From the NCBI GenBank assembly GCA_945876935.1, contig CAMCQA010000001.1:62001-126000 (forward strand): a stretch of DNA of 64,000 nucleotides, in the 5' to 3' direction. The notes beneath the pieces are model-generated. The model did not search any database, was not told the DNA's origin, and saw only the letters and a program-made list of their open reading frames with translations. The DNA is from an uncultured Clostridia bacterium (GTDB taxonomy: Bacteria > Bacillota > Clostridia > Peptostreptococcales > Anaerovoracaceae). Shown in pieces: positions 1-8,947 of this stretch. The position numbers were made by a program, and so were the translations under genes. Numbering within the stretch: position 1 is the stretch's first letter; the number at the start of each line of letters is the position of its first letter.

Positions 1-165
1 AAAGTAACTTGTGCATGTGGCAACACATTTGAAACTAAGTCAGCTTCTGACGAAATGAGATTAGATGTTTGCTCAGCTTGCCATCCGTTCTTTACAGGTC
101 AACAGAAATTCATCAACCGTGGTGGAAGAGTTGAAAAGTTCAAGAACAAGTACAAACTTGACTAA
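1..165 (+). CDS. rpmE: 50S ribosomal protein L31, 3' part
   Basis: Open frame from base 1 to a TAA stop, 54 residues visible; the start lies outside the window. The visible part has the zinc-binding cysteines of the C+ type of L31 (CACGN near the front, then CSACH) and the conserved [10 protein letters not shown] and RVEKFKNKY segments. L31 sits in the large subunit near the inter-subunit bridge. The ORF track omits it because the start is missing. A hairpin terminator follows at once, so this is the end of its transcription unit. Confidence 0.95.
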   Translation, partial: KVTCACGNTFETKSASDEMRLDVCSACHPFFTGQQKFINRGGRVEKFKNKYKLD

Positions 166-170
166 TTATG

Positions 171-201
171 AAGCAGCTTGCGTAGCAGGCTGCTTTTTTA
201 G
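171..201 (+). terminator. Rho-independent terminator after rpmE
   Basis: A 7-bp stem AAGCAGC/GCTGCTT followed by a T-run, starting 6 bases after the rpmE stop codon. Confidence 0.85.
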
Positions 202-295
202 TTAATTTGCAGAACACAATATATACATTACGTATAAATTTTGTTAAACTTATTACATGTGACTTTGATTAACTTTAACAGAAAGGAAAGTTTTT

Positions 296-1616
296 ATGGA
301 GAGATATAAAGAAGTTTTAGTTGAGATAAATAAGCTTAGACTCGGTAATGACAACTTAAAATATCAAGTTAATAAATTAGTCTATAATGGTACACCTAAT
401 TTTTGGGATATTATAGAATATGGAACAAGCAAAAATGGCATGGATAGAAGTGCTCACGAAACTAGATATTCCAGGATGATACGATGGTTAATGGATCCAG
501 GTGAAAACCACAATCAAGGGATTTTTTTTTGTAAGAGCATTAATTAAATCGGTTTCAGAGCAAAATTCAGAGCTAATGGATATAGAAAGTTTATTTCAAG
601 ATAATGAAGATACAATAGAGTGTTATACAGAGAAAGATAATATTGATATTTACTATGTTAATAAAGATAAGAATATCCATGTAGCTATTGAGCTAAAACA
701 GAACTCAAAGGAACATAAAAGAAGCGGTGAAGAGCAATCTCAACTGGCTTATTACAAGTCTAAAGTTGAGGAGTATAGTAGCGCAATTGATAAAGAAACA
801 GCTAAATGTTTTTTCATCTATCTTACACCGATGGGAGAAGAACCAAGTGAAGGTAATAATGACTGGTTTGCCATGGATTATCGAACTATAATGGATATTA
901 TAGATCAGATGGTTGCGCAAAACCATGATTTGGATTTTATAAAAATTGTTAAGGATTTCAGATTAGATTTAGAAAGAACTAGTGCGATTGTCGAAACAAG
1001 CGAAACAAAAGATAGTTTACAGGGAGAAGTTGAAAAATACAAAAAACAGATAGAGGAATTGAGCGATATTATTGATGATGAGAGCGACAACTCTAAAACT
1101 ATTGAACTATCTAAGCTTGCTGTGGAACTTTCTCTAAACAAAGAGGAATTATTTGCTACTATCAAGATTCTGAGAAACATGATTGTTAAACAGGATCATT
1201 CCCCTAATGAGGAAGTAATCAAATTGATTGAAAAAATGATGGAAAAATATGTAGGAGATTCTGAAGCTGCGAAAAATGTATATCATAAAGTAAAGGGATT
1301 GGAAAATTTAGTTTTTAACTATGTTAGAAGAACGAGCAGAAAAGGTCAAGGAATTCAATTTTACTATATAGACTCAGATGGAAACCATATAGCCTCCACA
1401 TATATTTCTGGAGATAAGAGAGGTCTCGTTCCAAACGATAGTTTTTCCTTGTCTTATCACATGGGAGATAAAAGTATAAAATCAGAAATGAAAGCACAAG
1501 ATGTTAAGAAATGCTTAGAAAATTTTGATGGTTTTATTGAAGAATATGAAAAATATCTTAAAGGATTTTCCGACTATATATTGATAGAAGAAAATAAAAG
1601 AAAGAAATCCTATTAA
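296..1616 (+). pseudogene. PD-(D/E)XK nuclease superfamily protein, split by a frameshift in a T9 tract
   Basis: Two overlapping reading frames (296-547 and 501-1616) form one gene. The first ends in DPGENHNQGIFFCKSIN and the second carries on in the +1 frame as FFVRALIKSVSEQNSELMD. With eight Ts instead of nine at 522-530 the frames fuse to NHNQGIFFVRALIKSV, giving about 439 residues, which resembles the N-terminus of the PDDEXK_4 family. The likely catalytic core is IDIYYV followed by IELKQ (D...ExK). A predicted coiled coil (EVEKYKKQIEELSDIIDD region) follows, then an unrecognised C-terminal domain. Such proteins are putative DNA nucleases, often in restriction or defence settings, but the substrate here is unknown. 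There is a weak GGAAAG ribosome-binding site before ATG 296. The break could be a real mutation, phase variation or a sequencing error. A terminator follows. Confidence 0.7.
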
Positions 1617-1628
1617 GTAAGATTTAAG

Positions 1629-1660
1629 CTCTAGTCTATTACCGAGACTAGAGTTTTTTA
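1629..1660 (+). terminator. Rho-independent terminator after the nuclease-like gene
   Basis: Perfect 9-bp stem CTCTAGTCT/AGACTAGAG with a 7-base loop, followed by TTTTTT. Confidence 0.9.
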
Positions 1661-1747
1661 TTGAGAATATCGCAAAGATGACTATAACTAATAAATGTGT
1701 TAAAATTTAATGAGGTATTTTATCTATATTAGCATGGAGATATTTTT

Positions 1748-3913
1748 ATGAAAAGAAAAATAAGTTTATTTTTAATATTTACATTGGCCATAGTAGGTGT
1801 TTTCTCATGGAATCTGATGGCTAAAGATGATGAAGAGGTGTCTATTTTATTTACTCATGACATGCATAGTCATCTTGATGTAGATTTAGTCTATAAAGAT
1901 GGGGAAGTTACTGAAAGAGGTGGCTTTGCAAAGATTAAGACTTTCAAAGATCAGATAGAAGAATCATACCCAGGAACTTTTCTACTTGATGGGGGTGACT
2001 TTGCCATGGGAACGCCTTTTCAGACTATTTTTAGAGAAAAAGCTTCTGAATTAAAAGGGATGGCTGAAATAGGCTTCGATGTCACAACTCTAGGAAATCA
2101 TGAATTTGATTATAGAGCCAAGGGTCTTGCACAAATGTTAACTGAGGCCACAAACTTTGAAAGCCAGAGGGAAGAGCTTGAGAAAAGCAAAAATAATAAA
2201 AATAAAGGCTTAAAGAAAGCTGAAAATAAAAATAAAGAAGATAAAAAATCTAAAGATAGTATAGATAAAAAACATGAAAATAGTAAGGAAGAAGCAGCTG
2301 AAGAAACTCCCAAATACAAGCTTCCTATAATGGTAGCTTCAAATGTTGACTGGGAAGCTTCTATGGATGATAAGAAGCTTCAGAAAGATGCAAAAGAACT
2401 TTATGAAGCTTTCAAAACTTATGGTGGCAAAGAGTATACAATAATAGAAAAAAAGGGCGTTAAGATTGGAGTTATTGGGCTTTTAGGAGAAGAGGCCATA
2501 GAAGATGCACCGTTAGCAGGGTTGAAGTTTGAAAACTATATAGATTGTGCTAAACGTCTTGTAAAAGAAATAAAAGATAAAGAAAAGGTTGATATGATTG
2601 TCGCTTTAAGTCACTCTGGTACAAACCCAGAAAAATGGGAAGAGTCTGAAGATTATAAATTAGCAAAAGAAGTTCCAGAGCTAGATTTGATAATAAGTGG
2701 CCACAGTCATACTGTTTTAGAGGAAGGCAAGCAGGTTGGAGATACACTTATAGCCTCTTGTGGAGCATACAACCAAAATATTGGACATATTGTTTTAGAA
2801 AAGAAGGATGACAGGTGGAAAGCTAAAGAATATAAGATAGTACCGCTTGATAAAAATATAGAAAATGATGAGATAACAGCAAAGATTATAGAAGGCTATA
2901 AGAAAGAAATTGATGAGACATTTTTTAGTAAGTATGGACTAAAAAGCGATCAAGTTATTGCTACTAGTGACTTTGACTTTAAACCTATTGAAGAAATAGG
3001 CGTAGAGCAAGGCGAAGAACCTTTAGGTAATCTTATTACTGATGCATATTTGTATGTAGCAAACCAAAATTTAAAAGAAGGAGAACGCCCTTTTGATCTG
3101 GCCGTTTCGCCGTCTGGAACTATAAGGTCATCTTTTATGGCAGGAGATATAACTGCTACGGACATATTTAATACAAGTTCTCTAGGAATAGGAGAGGATG
3201 AGAAAGTAGGATACCCACTAGTAGATGTATATTTGACTGGTAAAGAATTGAAGGCGATGGCAGAAGTGGATGCAACAGTATCAGATAAGAAAACTGCCGC
3301 TAGAATATATACTAGTGGACTTAGCTATACAATAAATAGACATAGATTATTTTTAAATAGAGCTGTTGACTTCTCATTTGTAGATAAAGATGGAAACAAG
3401 GTTGCAGAAGTTGAAAATGACAAGCTGTATAGAGTTGCAGGAGGCTTATATACATGCCAAATGCTCAGCCTAGTGAAAGATAACTCCTTTGGTCTTTTAT
3501 CAGTTGAGCCAAAAGATGAAAATGGAGAGATAATAACAGATTTCAACAAGAGAATAATAAAGGATAGTAGCGGCGAGGAAATAAAGGAATGGTGGGCACT
3601 AAATCAGTATATGGCAAGCTTTGATGGTAAGGTACCTGAATATTACAAGAGTACTCATAATAGAAAAGTTGTTAATGATACTTATAACCCAGTAGAACTT
3701 TTAAAGCAACCTAACAATATAGCTATAATGCTGCTTTGCATAGTCCTTATACCAATTATTATTATCGTCGGTTTAATAGTTTGGCTTGTAAAGAGGCGAA
3801 ATGATAGAAGAGGATTTGCAAGAAGCATATTTAGAGATGGTGGAAGACACTATAAGCCTTCGAAATTCAATAGAAGGTCAAGTCGATGGAACAAGAAAAG
3901 GAAAAGATGGTAA
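1748..3913 (+). CDS. Surface 5'-nucleotidase / 2',3'-cyclic phosphodiesterase (UshA-like), membrane anchored
   Basis: A 721-residue calcineurin-like metallophosphoesterase joined to a 5'-nucleotidase C-terminal domain. Metal-site motifs are in order: THDMHSHLD, LLDGGDFAMG, TLGNHEFDY, ALSHSG and SGHSHT. The C-terminal substrate domain begins around EPLGNLITDAYL. The N-terminus is a signal-anchor-like hydrophobic segment. Near residue 660 a second membrane span (NIAIMLLCIVLIPIIIIVG) is followed by a very basic tail, so the catalytic part should lie outside the cell, tethered at the C-terminus rather than sorted by LPXTG. A lysine/glutamate-rich low-complexity insert of about 50 residues (near 137-190) interrupts the phosphoesterase domain. 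Probable role is dephosphorylation of external nucleotides for salvage. It has a GGAGAT ribosome-binding site, and its stop codon abuts the rdgB start. Confidence 0.85.
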   Translation: MKRKISLFLIFTLAIVGVFSWNLMAKDDEEVSILFTHDMHSHLDVDLVYKDGEVTERGGFAKIKTFKDQIEESYPGTFLLDGGDFAMGTPFQTIFREKASELKGMAEIGFDVTTLGNHEFDYRAKGLAQMLTEATNFESQREELEKSKNNKNKGLKKAENKNKEDKKSKDSIDKKHENSKEEAAEETPKYKLPIMVASNVDWEASMDDKKLQKDAKELYEAFKTYGGKEYTIIEKKGVKIGVIGLLGEEAIEDAPLAGLKFENYIDCAKRLVKEIKDKEKVDMIVALSHSGTNPEKWEESEDYKLAKEVPELDLIISGHSHTVLEEGKQVGDTLIASCGAYNQNIGHIVLEKKDDRWKAKEYKIVPLDKNIENDEITAKIIEGYKKEIDETFFSKYGLKSDQVIATSDFDFKPIEEIGVEQGEEPLGNLITDAYLYVANQNLKEGERPFDLAVSPSGTIRSSFMAGDITATDIFNTSSLGIGEDEKVGYPLVDVYLTGKELKAMAEVDATVSDKKTAARIYTSGLSYTINRHRLFLNRAVDFSFVDKDGNKVAEVENDKLYRVAGGLYTCQMLSLVKDNSFGLLSVEPKDENGEIITDFNKRIIKDSSGEEIKEWWALNQYMASFDGKVPEYYKSTHNRKVVNDTYNPVELLKQPNNIAIMLLCIVLIPIIIIVGLIVWLVKRRNDRRGFARSIFRDGGRHYKPSKFNRRSSRWNKKRKRW

Positions 3914-4522
3914 ATGAACTTAAGAAATGTAGTGATAGCTAGTCAAAATAAGCATAAAATAGAAGAAATAAACGAAATTTTAAAAGAGTTTAATATGGTA
4001 GGCCTCTCGCTTAAGGATGTTGGCTTAGCCTCTGTGGAAGTGATAGAAGATGGCTTAACTTTTGAAGAGAACTCTTATAAGAAAGCTTATGAGATTATGA
4101 AACTGACTAAAAAGATTACTTTGGCAGATGATTCAGGTTTAGAAGTGAAGGCTTTAAACTGGGAGCCTGGTGTATTTAGTGCTAGGTATGCAGGTGATAA
4201 TGCTACGGATGAGGATAATAATGAGAAACTGATGAAAGCTCTTGAAGGAGTAGCTTTCGAAGATAGAGATGCAAGATATGTTAGTGTTATCACAATGATT
4301 TACCCTGATGGAAGGAAGCTAGTTGCTAGAGGAGAGGTAAAAGGGAAGATAGCTCTTGAAAAATCTGGAGACAAAGGTTTTGGCTACGATCCTTATTTTA
4401 TACCGGAAGGCTATGATAAGACTTTTGGTTGTTTTGAAATGGATGAGAAAAACAAGATAAGTCATAGAGGAGAGGCTCTCATCAAGTTGAGGGATCTTAT
4501 AGAGTCTGAGGAAAGGAAGTAG
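3914..4522 (+). CDS. rdgB: Non-canonical purine NTP pyrophosphatase (RdgB/HAM1, XTP/dITP diphosphatase)
   Basis: 202 residues, usual family length. The N-terminal VVIASQNKHKIEEINEIL matches the family's (T/S)xNxxK substrate loop. LADDSGLEVKAL, GVFSARYAG, KGFGYDPYF and SHRGEAL are the other family blocks. It removes ITP, XTP and dITP from the pool so that they are not built into DNA or RNA. The ATG directly follows the stop of the nucleotidase, so the two are almost certainly co-transcribed; the pairing of two nucleotide-hydrolysing enzymes is functionally coherent, although one is outside and one inside the cell. Confidence 0.93.
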   Translation: MNLRNVVIASQNKHKIEEINEILKEFNMVGLSLKDVGLASVEVIEDGLTFEENSYKKAYEIMKLTKKITLADDSGLEVKALNWEPGVFSARYAGDNATDEDNNEKLMKALEGVAFEDRDARYVSVITMIYPDGRKLVARGEVKGKIALEKSGDKGFGYDPYFIPEGYDKTFGCFEMDEKNKISHRGEALIKLRDLIESEERK

Positions 4523-4528
4523 TATTCT

Positions 4529-5371
4529 GTGAAAACTTTTTTTAAAAGATTAAAAGATATGTTATTACTTTCTAAGGAATTGCTACAAAAACCTTATTAT
4601 CAAGGTTTTGCAGCTCAAATTTCCTTTTACTTCATAATGTCTCTAGTTCCATCTCTTCTAATTATTTCTCAAGTAGCATATAGTGTGTTTCAGTCTGATT
4701 GGGATAGAGGAGTTGCATTTATTCTGAATTATTTAAAGGATATTCCTTTTGCTAGTAATTTAGAATCCTTAATAGCCGGAAACAGTGGGGGAGTAAGCAG
4801 CATAGTATTTTTGGTTGTGGCTCTTTGGTCGGCTTCCAAAGCTCAATTTTCACTAATTCGCCTTGCGAATTATACTATGTCAGGTGGTGAATTTACTGAG
4901 AAAAATTTCTTTAGAGAGAGAATAAAAGCGATGCTGAGCATGATGATTCTTTTAGTTATGATTATTTTTGCTATCGTCGTATTGTTATATGGAGAGGGAA
5001 TCTTACTATTTATACTTGGTATATTGTCTTTGGATACAGCTCTAGCTAATATTTGGCTTATTTTGAGATGGCCTTTAGCTATTTTCATATATTTTCTTAT
5101 GATAAGTTACATATATTATATTTTGCCTAGTATGAAAGTTAGATACAAAGATATAATACCGGGAAGCATTTTTGCATCCACAGGGCTTTTAATAGTAACA
5201 TATGCTTACTCTATATACGTTAAAAGTTTTGCCAAGTACAATATTTTATATGGGTCTATGGCTAATATAATAGCAATTTTATTATGGTTCTTCTTCCTCG
5301 CATGGGTCTTATGCATAGGAATGTTATTTAATAAATCATGGATAGAGACTAAAGATAAAGTTGAAAACTAG
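4529..5371 (+). CDS. YihY/virulence factor BrkB family membrane protein
   Basis: 280 residues with about six hydrophobic segments. The conserved opening is QGFAAQISFYFIMSLVPSLLII, with a later LWSASKAQFSLIRLANYTM block and a C-terminal WFFFLAWVLCIGMLFN segment. The family was once called RNase BN, but that activity belongs to another protein and the true function of YihY/BrkB remains unsettled. The start is GTG at 4529, chosen because AGGAAAGGAAG lies just upstream inside the end of rdgB and no better start fits. It is the third gene of the nucleotidase-rdgB unit and is closed by a bidirectional terminator. Confidence 0.85.
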   Translation: MKTFFKRLKDMLLLSKELLQKPYYQGFAAQISFYFIMSLVPSLLIISQVAYSVFQSDWDRGVAFILNYLKDIPFASNLESLIAGNSGGVSSIVFLVVALWSASKAQFSLIRLANYTMSGGEFTEKNFFRERIKAMLSMMILLVMIIFAIVVLLYGEGILLFILGILSLDTALANIWLILRWPLAIFIYFLMISYIYYILPSMKVRYKDIIPGSIFASTGLLIVTYAYSIYVKSFAKYNILYGSMANIIAILLWFFFLAWVLCIGMLFNKSWIETKDKVEN

Positions 5372-5377
5372 CAGTAT

Positions 5378-5417
5378 AAAAAAGACGGATACATATCAAT
5401 CAGTATCCGTCTTTTTG
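5378..5417 (+). terminator. Bidirectional terminator between yihY and hcp
   Basis: Perfect 12-bp stem AAAGACGGATAC/GTATCCGTCTTT flanked by an A-run on the left and a T-run on the right, so it can stop transcription of the plus-strand yihY and the minus-strand hcp. Confidence 0.9.
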
Positions 5418-5473
5418 TTTTCGTACATATTCTTATTCTATTTCATATATTATCATTATTTTAGATATAGATT

Positions 5474-7105
5474 TTAGAAGAACTTTTCTATATCTTCCTC
5501 TACAGTTCCAATTGGTGCGATACCGAAGTTTTCTACTAGTACGTTAGCAACATTTGGTGATAAGAAAGCTGGAAGAGTAGGACCTAAGTGAATGTTCTTT
5601 ACTCCTAAGTATAAAAGTGATAGAAGAACAATTACAGCTTTCTGTTCATACCAAGCAATATTATAAATGATTGGTAGATCGTTTATATCATCTAGTTCAA
5701 ATACTTCTTTTAGCTTTAGTGCTATAAGAGCTAGAGAGTATGAGTCGTTACACTGTCCAGCATCTAGAACTCTTGGAATACCACCAATATCGCCTAATGG
5801 CAATTTATTATACTTGTATTTTGCACAACCTGCAGTAAGAATTACTGTATCTTCTGGAAGGGCTTTAGCAAAATCGGTATAGTAGTTTCTATCCTTGTGT
5901 CTTCCATCGCAGCCACCCATTACAACAAACTTTTTGATTGCACCGCTCTTTACAGCATCAACTACTTTATCAGCAAGAGCAAATACTTGATTATGAGCAA
6001 AGCCACCAACGATTTCTCCTGTTTCTATTTCTGTAGGAGGCTGGCATGTCTTTGCAAGTTCAATAATCTGAGAGAAATCTTTTTCTCCGTCCTTGCCATC
6101 TATATGAGTGCAACCTGGGAAACCTGCAGATCCAGTTGTGAATACTCTTGATTTGTAGCTTTCTTTTGGAGGCACTATACAGTTTGTAGTCATAAGGATT
6201 GGGCCGTTGAATGACTCAAATTCTTCTTTTTGCTGCCACCAAGCATTTCCATAGTTACCAACGAAGTGAGAGTACTTTTTGAAAGCTGGATAGTAGTGTG
6301 CTGGGAGCATTTCTGAATGAGTATATACATCTACACCTGTTCCTTCTGTCTGTTTTAGAAGCTGCTCCATATCTCTTAAATCATGACCTGAGATAAGAAT
6401 TCCAGGGTTTTTACCTACACCTAGATTTACTGTAGTCATTTCTGGATGTCCGTAGCTTTGAGTATTTGCTCCATCTAATAGAGCCATTCCCTTAACTCCA
6501 CATTCTCCAACCTGAAGAACTAGTGCAGTAAGCTCATCAGCAGAAAGGCTGTCATCTAAAGTTGCTGCAAGGGCTTTCTGTAGAAAAGCATCTACTTCTT
6601 CATCTGTAAATCCTAGAGCATTAGCGTGTTTATTATAAGCTGAAAGTCCTTTCAAGCCATAGATTGTAAGCTCTCTAAGGCTTCTCACATCTTCGTTTTC
6701 AGTAGCTAAAACTCCTACTGTACCAGCAACTTCTTTAATTTTTAATTCGTCTTTATCTGTCCATAGTGCTGGAGCTGCAAGACCTTCTTTATTGTTTAAT
6801 TTAGATAATAGTTCTTCTTTAACATCAATAGTATTTGATATTCTATTTAGGAAAACTTTATCATCAAAGTTTGCATTAGTTATAGTTGTAAATAAATTTA
6901 AAGTAATTAAATAATTTACATCTTTGTTAACTTCTGTTCCTTCTTCTCTAAGTCTTGTTGTAACTTGGGAAAGACCTTTTGTAATATATATTAGAAAATC
7001 CTGAAGGTTAGCTACTTCTGGACTCTTTCCACATACTCCTGCTCTTGTACAACCAACATTTCCAGCCGTTTCCTGACACTGGTAACAAAACATCTTTTCA
7101 TTCAT
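5474..7105 (-). CDS. hcp: Hybrid cluster protein / hydroxylamine reductase
   Basis: 543 residues, typical for the family. The N-terminus [22 protein letters not shown] carries four cysteines (CxxC, then C and C) for the proximal Fe-S cluster. Downstream ligands of the hybrid Fe-S-O cluster are visible in [32 protein letters not shown] and DAGQCND. Family members reduce NO and hydroxylamine and protect anaerobes from nitrosative stress; there is no hcr reductase partner beside it. The start has a strong AAAGGAGA site 8 bases upstream. It is preceded by a Crp-type palindrome and -10 box with class II spacing (separate entries), and by a Crp/Fnr regulator gene in the same orientation. Control by that regulator is inferred. 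Confidence 0.95.
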   Translation of the reverse strand: MNEKMFCYQCQETAGNVGCTRAGVCGKSPEVANLQDFLIYITKGLSQVTTRLREEGTEVNKDVNYLITLNLFTTITNANFDDKVFLNRISNTIDVKEELLSKLNNKEGLAAPALWTDKDELKIKEVAGTVGVLATENEDVRSLRELTIYGLKGLSAYNKHANALGFTDEEVDAFLQKALAATLDDSLSADELTALVLQVGECGVKGMALLDGANTQSYGHPEMTTVNLGVGKNPGILISGHDLRDMEQLLKQTEGTGVDVYTHSEMLPAHYYPAFKKYSHFVGNYGNAWWQQKEEFESFNGPILMTTNCIVPPKESYKSRVFTTGSAGFPGCTHIDGKDGEKDFSQIIELAKTCQPPTEIETGEIVGGFAHNQVFALADKVVDAVKSGAIKKFVVMGGCDGRHKDRNYYTDFAKALPEDTVILTAGCAKYKYNKLPLGDIGGIPRVLDAGQCNDSYSLALIALKLKEVFELDDINDLPIIYNIAWYEQKAVIVLLSLLYLGVKNIHLGPTLPAFLSPNVANVLVENFGIAPIGTVEEDIEKFF

Positions 7106-7155
7106 AATCTATATCTCCTTTGCTTTATATATTTAACAATATCATACATAAGTTG

Positions 7156-7205
7156 TGAGCTTATTATAAAATAAAAATAAACCTGTGTATGTAACAAATG
7201 TTACA
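7156..7205 (-). promoter_or_regulatory. hcp promoter with Crp/Fnr-type operator centred at -41.5
   Basis: Bases 7190-7205 are TGTAACAAATGTTACA, a 7-bp inverted repeat with a 2-base centre. On the minus strand a perfect TATAAT lies at 7168-7163, which predicts a start near 7156, and no good -35 box is present. The palindrome centre is then 41.5 bases upstream, the classical class II position for Crp/Fnr activators. The regulator encoded just upstream is the obvious candidate ligand. Confidence 0.7.
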
Positions 7206-7263
7206 AAAACAGATTTATTTAGAATTTATTTTTATTTTAATTTAAGACGGGATAACCATATCT

Positions 7264-7929
7264 TTAGTCATATAATATATCATCCAACAAGTCTAAATTT
7301 ACAACAGTTACAGTTTTTCCTGATAAGCTTATTATTCCCTCATCAGCCATATTATTTAGCTCTCTAGATAGAGATGGTCGTGCTACGCCAAGATAGGAAG
7401 CTAAAGATTCTCTATTGAATGGAAAAGTATAGGTGTTATTTTCATCTATACCATTTGAAATCATCATAGCTAGTTTTTGTCTTAGGCTACCAATAGATAG
7501 AATTTTTACTTTCTCTGTTAGAAAATATGCTTTTTCTGCAAAAATTGTTAGAAGGTTATTAGATATAGTTGAGCTTTTCTCCATAGAGAAGAAAGTCTTT
7601 GGAATGAGTAACACCTCAGTGCCTTTTACATTTGCCATAGTAAAGAAAGAATAGTCTTGATTATTTAAAAAAGCATAAACCTCCCCAAACATTTCTCCCT
7701 TTTTCTCGATGGAAGTTAGCATCACAGCATTGCCAGAGAAAGTATATTTGTTGATAGATACACTGCCATTTAGCAAAATATATATGTACATGGGTTCTTC
7801 GCCTAGATTAAATATAATATCGCCTTTTTCATATGACTTTACTTTTGATCCTGATTGGTCTAGAAACTCGTTTATATCCTTTTCTGATACATTTTTAAAT
7901 AGAGTACTTTCTGATAATACTTGTAGCAT
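7264..7929 (-). CDS. Crp/Fnr family transcriptional regulator (HcpR-like)
   Basis: 221 residues. An N-terminal cyclic-nucleotide-binding-type beta-roll (GDIIFNLGEEPMYIYILLNG, GEMFGEVYAF) is joined by a long helix to a winged helix-turn-helix with the recognition region RESLASYLGVARPSLSREL. There is no N-terminal cysteine cluster of the Fnr type. The gene lies directly upstream of hcp on the same strand, and such neighbours are commonly HcpR-type regulators of nitrosative stress genes; the effector (NO via haem in some relatives) cannot be read from sequence. It has a strong AAAGGAGGG site. An extended -10 TGGTATAAT lies upstream on the minus strand (7977-7985). Confidence 0.88.
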   Translation of the reverse strand: MLQVLSESTLFKNVSEKDINEFLDQSGSKVKSYEKGDIIFNLGEEPMYIYILLNGSVSINKYTFSGNAVMLTSIEKKGEMFGEVYAFLNNQDYSFFTMANVKGTEVLLIPKTFFSMEKSSTISNNLLTIFAEKAYFLTEKVKILSIGSLRQKLAMMISNGIDENNTYTFPFNRESLASYLGVARPSLSRELNNMADEGIISLSGKTVTVVNLDLLDDILYD

Positions 7930-8022
7930 AAGCCCTCCTTTCTTCTTATGACTTTTTCTTTTGGTATATGTGTTCCATTATACCATATATTTGTAATTGG
8001 TATGTTAATGCCTAGATTGAGT

Positions 8023-8046
8023 GGGAATTATAATGGGAATTATAAA
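8023..8046. repeat. Tandem 12-bp direct repeat in the crp-queT divergent spacer
   Basis: GGGAATTATAAT followed directly by GGGAATTATAAA. The 278-base spacer between the divergent regulator and transporter genes otherwise holds only the promoters and riboswitch described separately. No function is assigned. Confidence 0.5.
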
Positions 8047-8114
8047 AAGACTTTTTATATGTAAATTTTAGTTTATTTATAGTTTTTAATTTCCTATTTA
8101 TAGGTCTGTAACCA

Positions 8115-8143
8115 TTGAAAAAAATAGGTCTTTTCTATATAAT
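8115..8143 (+). promoter_or_regulatory. Sigma-A type promoter of queT
   Basis: TTGAAA at 8115-8120 and TATAAT at 8138-8143 with a 17-base spacer, placing the transcription start near 8150, just upstream of the preQ1 aptamer. Confidence 0.8.
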
Positions 8144-8158
8144 TATAATGTTAAGCTA

Positions 8159-8202
8159 AAGACAGTTCGAGACCATCCTGTCTATAAACAAAACTAAGGA
8201 GG
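8159..8202 (+). promoter_or_regulatory. preQ1-I riboswitch
   Basis: A compact H-type pseudoknot layout: P1 stem AGACAG (8160-8165) with CTGTCT (8178-8183), a TTC after the first strand, a cytosine-containing loop, and an A-rich tail ATAAACAAAACTAAGGAGG. The tail contains the Shine-Dalgarno sequence 5 bases before the ATG, so control is probably translational: ligand binding would lock up the ribosome-binding site. The downstream gene is a queuosine-precursor transporter, exactly the expected target. Confidence 0.88.
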
Positions 8203-8207
8203 AAAAA

Positions 8208-8906
8208 ATGAATAATGAATTATCACTTTGTATGTCTGTGCTAGTCATATATGGAGGCACACTGCTGTTTTTTAAGTTTTTTGGGCTTGAAGGCTTATAT
8301 GGTTGGACTATAATAGCTACCATTCTAGCTAATATTGAAGTTCTGATTTTAATCGACGCCTTTGGAATGGAGCAAACCCTGGGCAATGTCATGTTTGCCT
8401 CATCATTTCTAGTGACAGATATTGTAAGTGAGGTATATGGTAAGAAACAGGCGCAGAAAGCTGTTAATATAGGAATTGCTACATCCATTTGTTTTGTAGT
8501 TCTTTCTCAGATATGGTTGCTTTATACACCATCATCAAATGATTTTGCTATGGATAGTATAAGAAATATATTTTCTAATACGCCTAGGCTGATGATTGCT
8601 AGCCTGCTTGTTTATGCCGTTTCACAAAAGTTAGATGTATTTTTATATCATAAGTGGTGGCAGATTACTGAAAAGAAATCGGGCGAAAAAGATAAATACC
8701 TTTGGGTTAGAAATAATGGATCTACTTTAATATCTCAGCTTATAAATATTGTGTTATTTAATTTAGGAGCTTTTGCTGGAGTATTTGATACAGCTACCCT
8801 TATAAATATCACGATTTCAGGGTATGTAATATACATTATTACTAGTCTTCTTGATACACCGTTTGTGTATATTGCTAGAAAGATTAGTAAATCTAAACAA
8901 AATTAA
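8208..8906 (+). CDS. Queuosine precursor transporter (YhhQ/VUT family)
   Basis: 232 residues, six or so membrane segments. Family features include an N-terminal LANIEVLILIDAFG, the FLVTDIVSEVYGKKQAQKAV block typical of YhhQ proteins, and a C-terminal RNNGSTLISQLINIVLFNLGAF with LLDTPFVYIARK. The family imports preQ1, preQ0 or queuine for tRNA wobble modification. The preQ1-I riboswitch in its leader supports the substrate class independently of homology. It precedes aroD by about 40 bases and may be read through into the following cluster. Confidence 0.93.
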   Translation: MNNELSLCMSVLVIYGGTLLFFKFFGLEGLYGWTIIATILANIEVLILIDAFGMEQTLGNVMFASSFLVTDIVSEVYGKKQAQKAVNIGIATSICFVVLSQIWLLYTPSSNDFAMDSIRNIFSNTPRLMIASLLVYAVSQKLDVFLYHKWWQITEKKSGEKDKYLWVRNNGSTLISQLINIVLFNLGAFAGVFDTATLINITISGYVIYIITSLLDTPFVYIARKISKSKQN

Positions 8907-8947
8907 AAGACTGTTTAAAATAATTTATAGAATAAAGAAGAAAAGAT

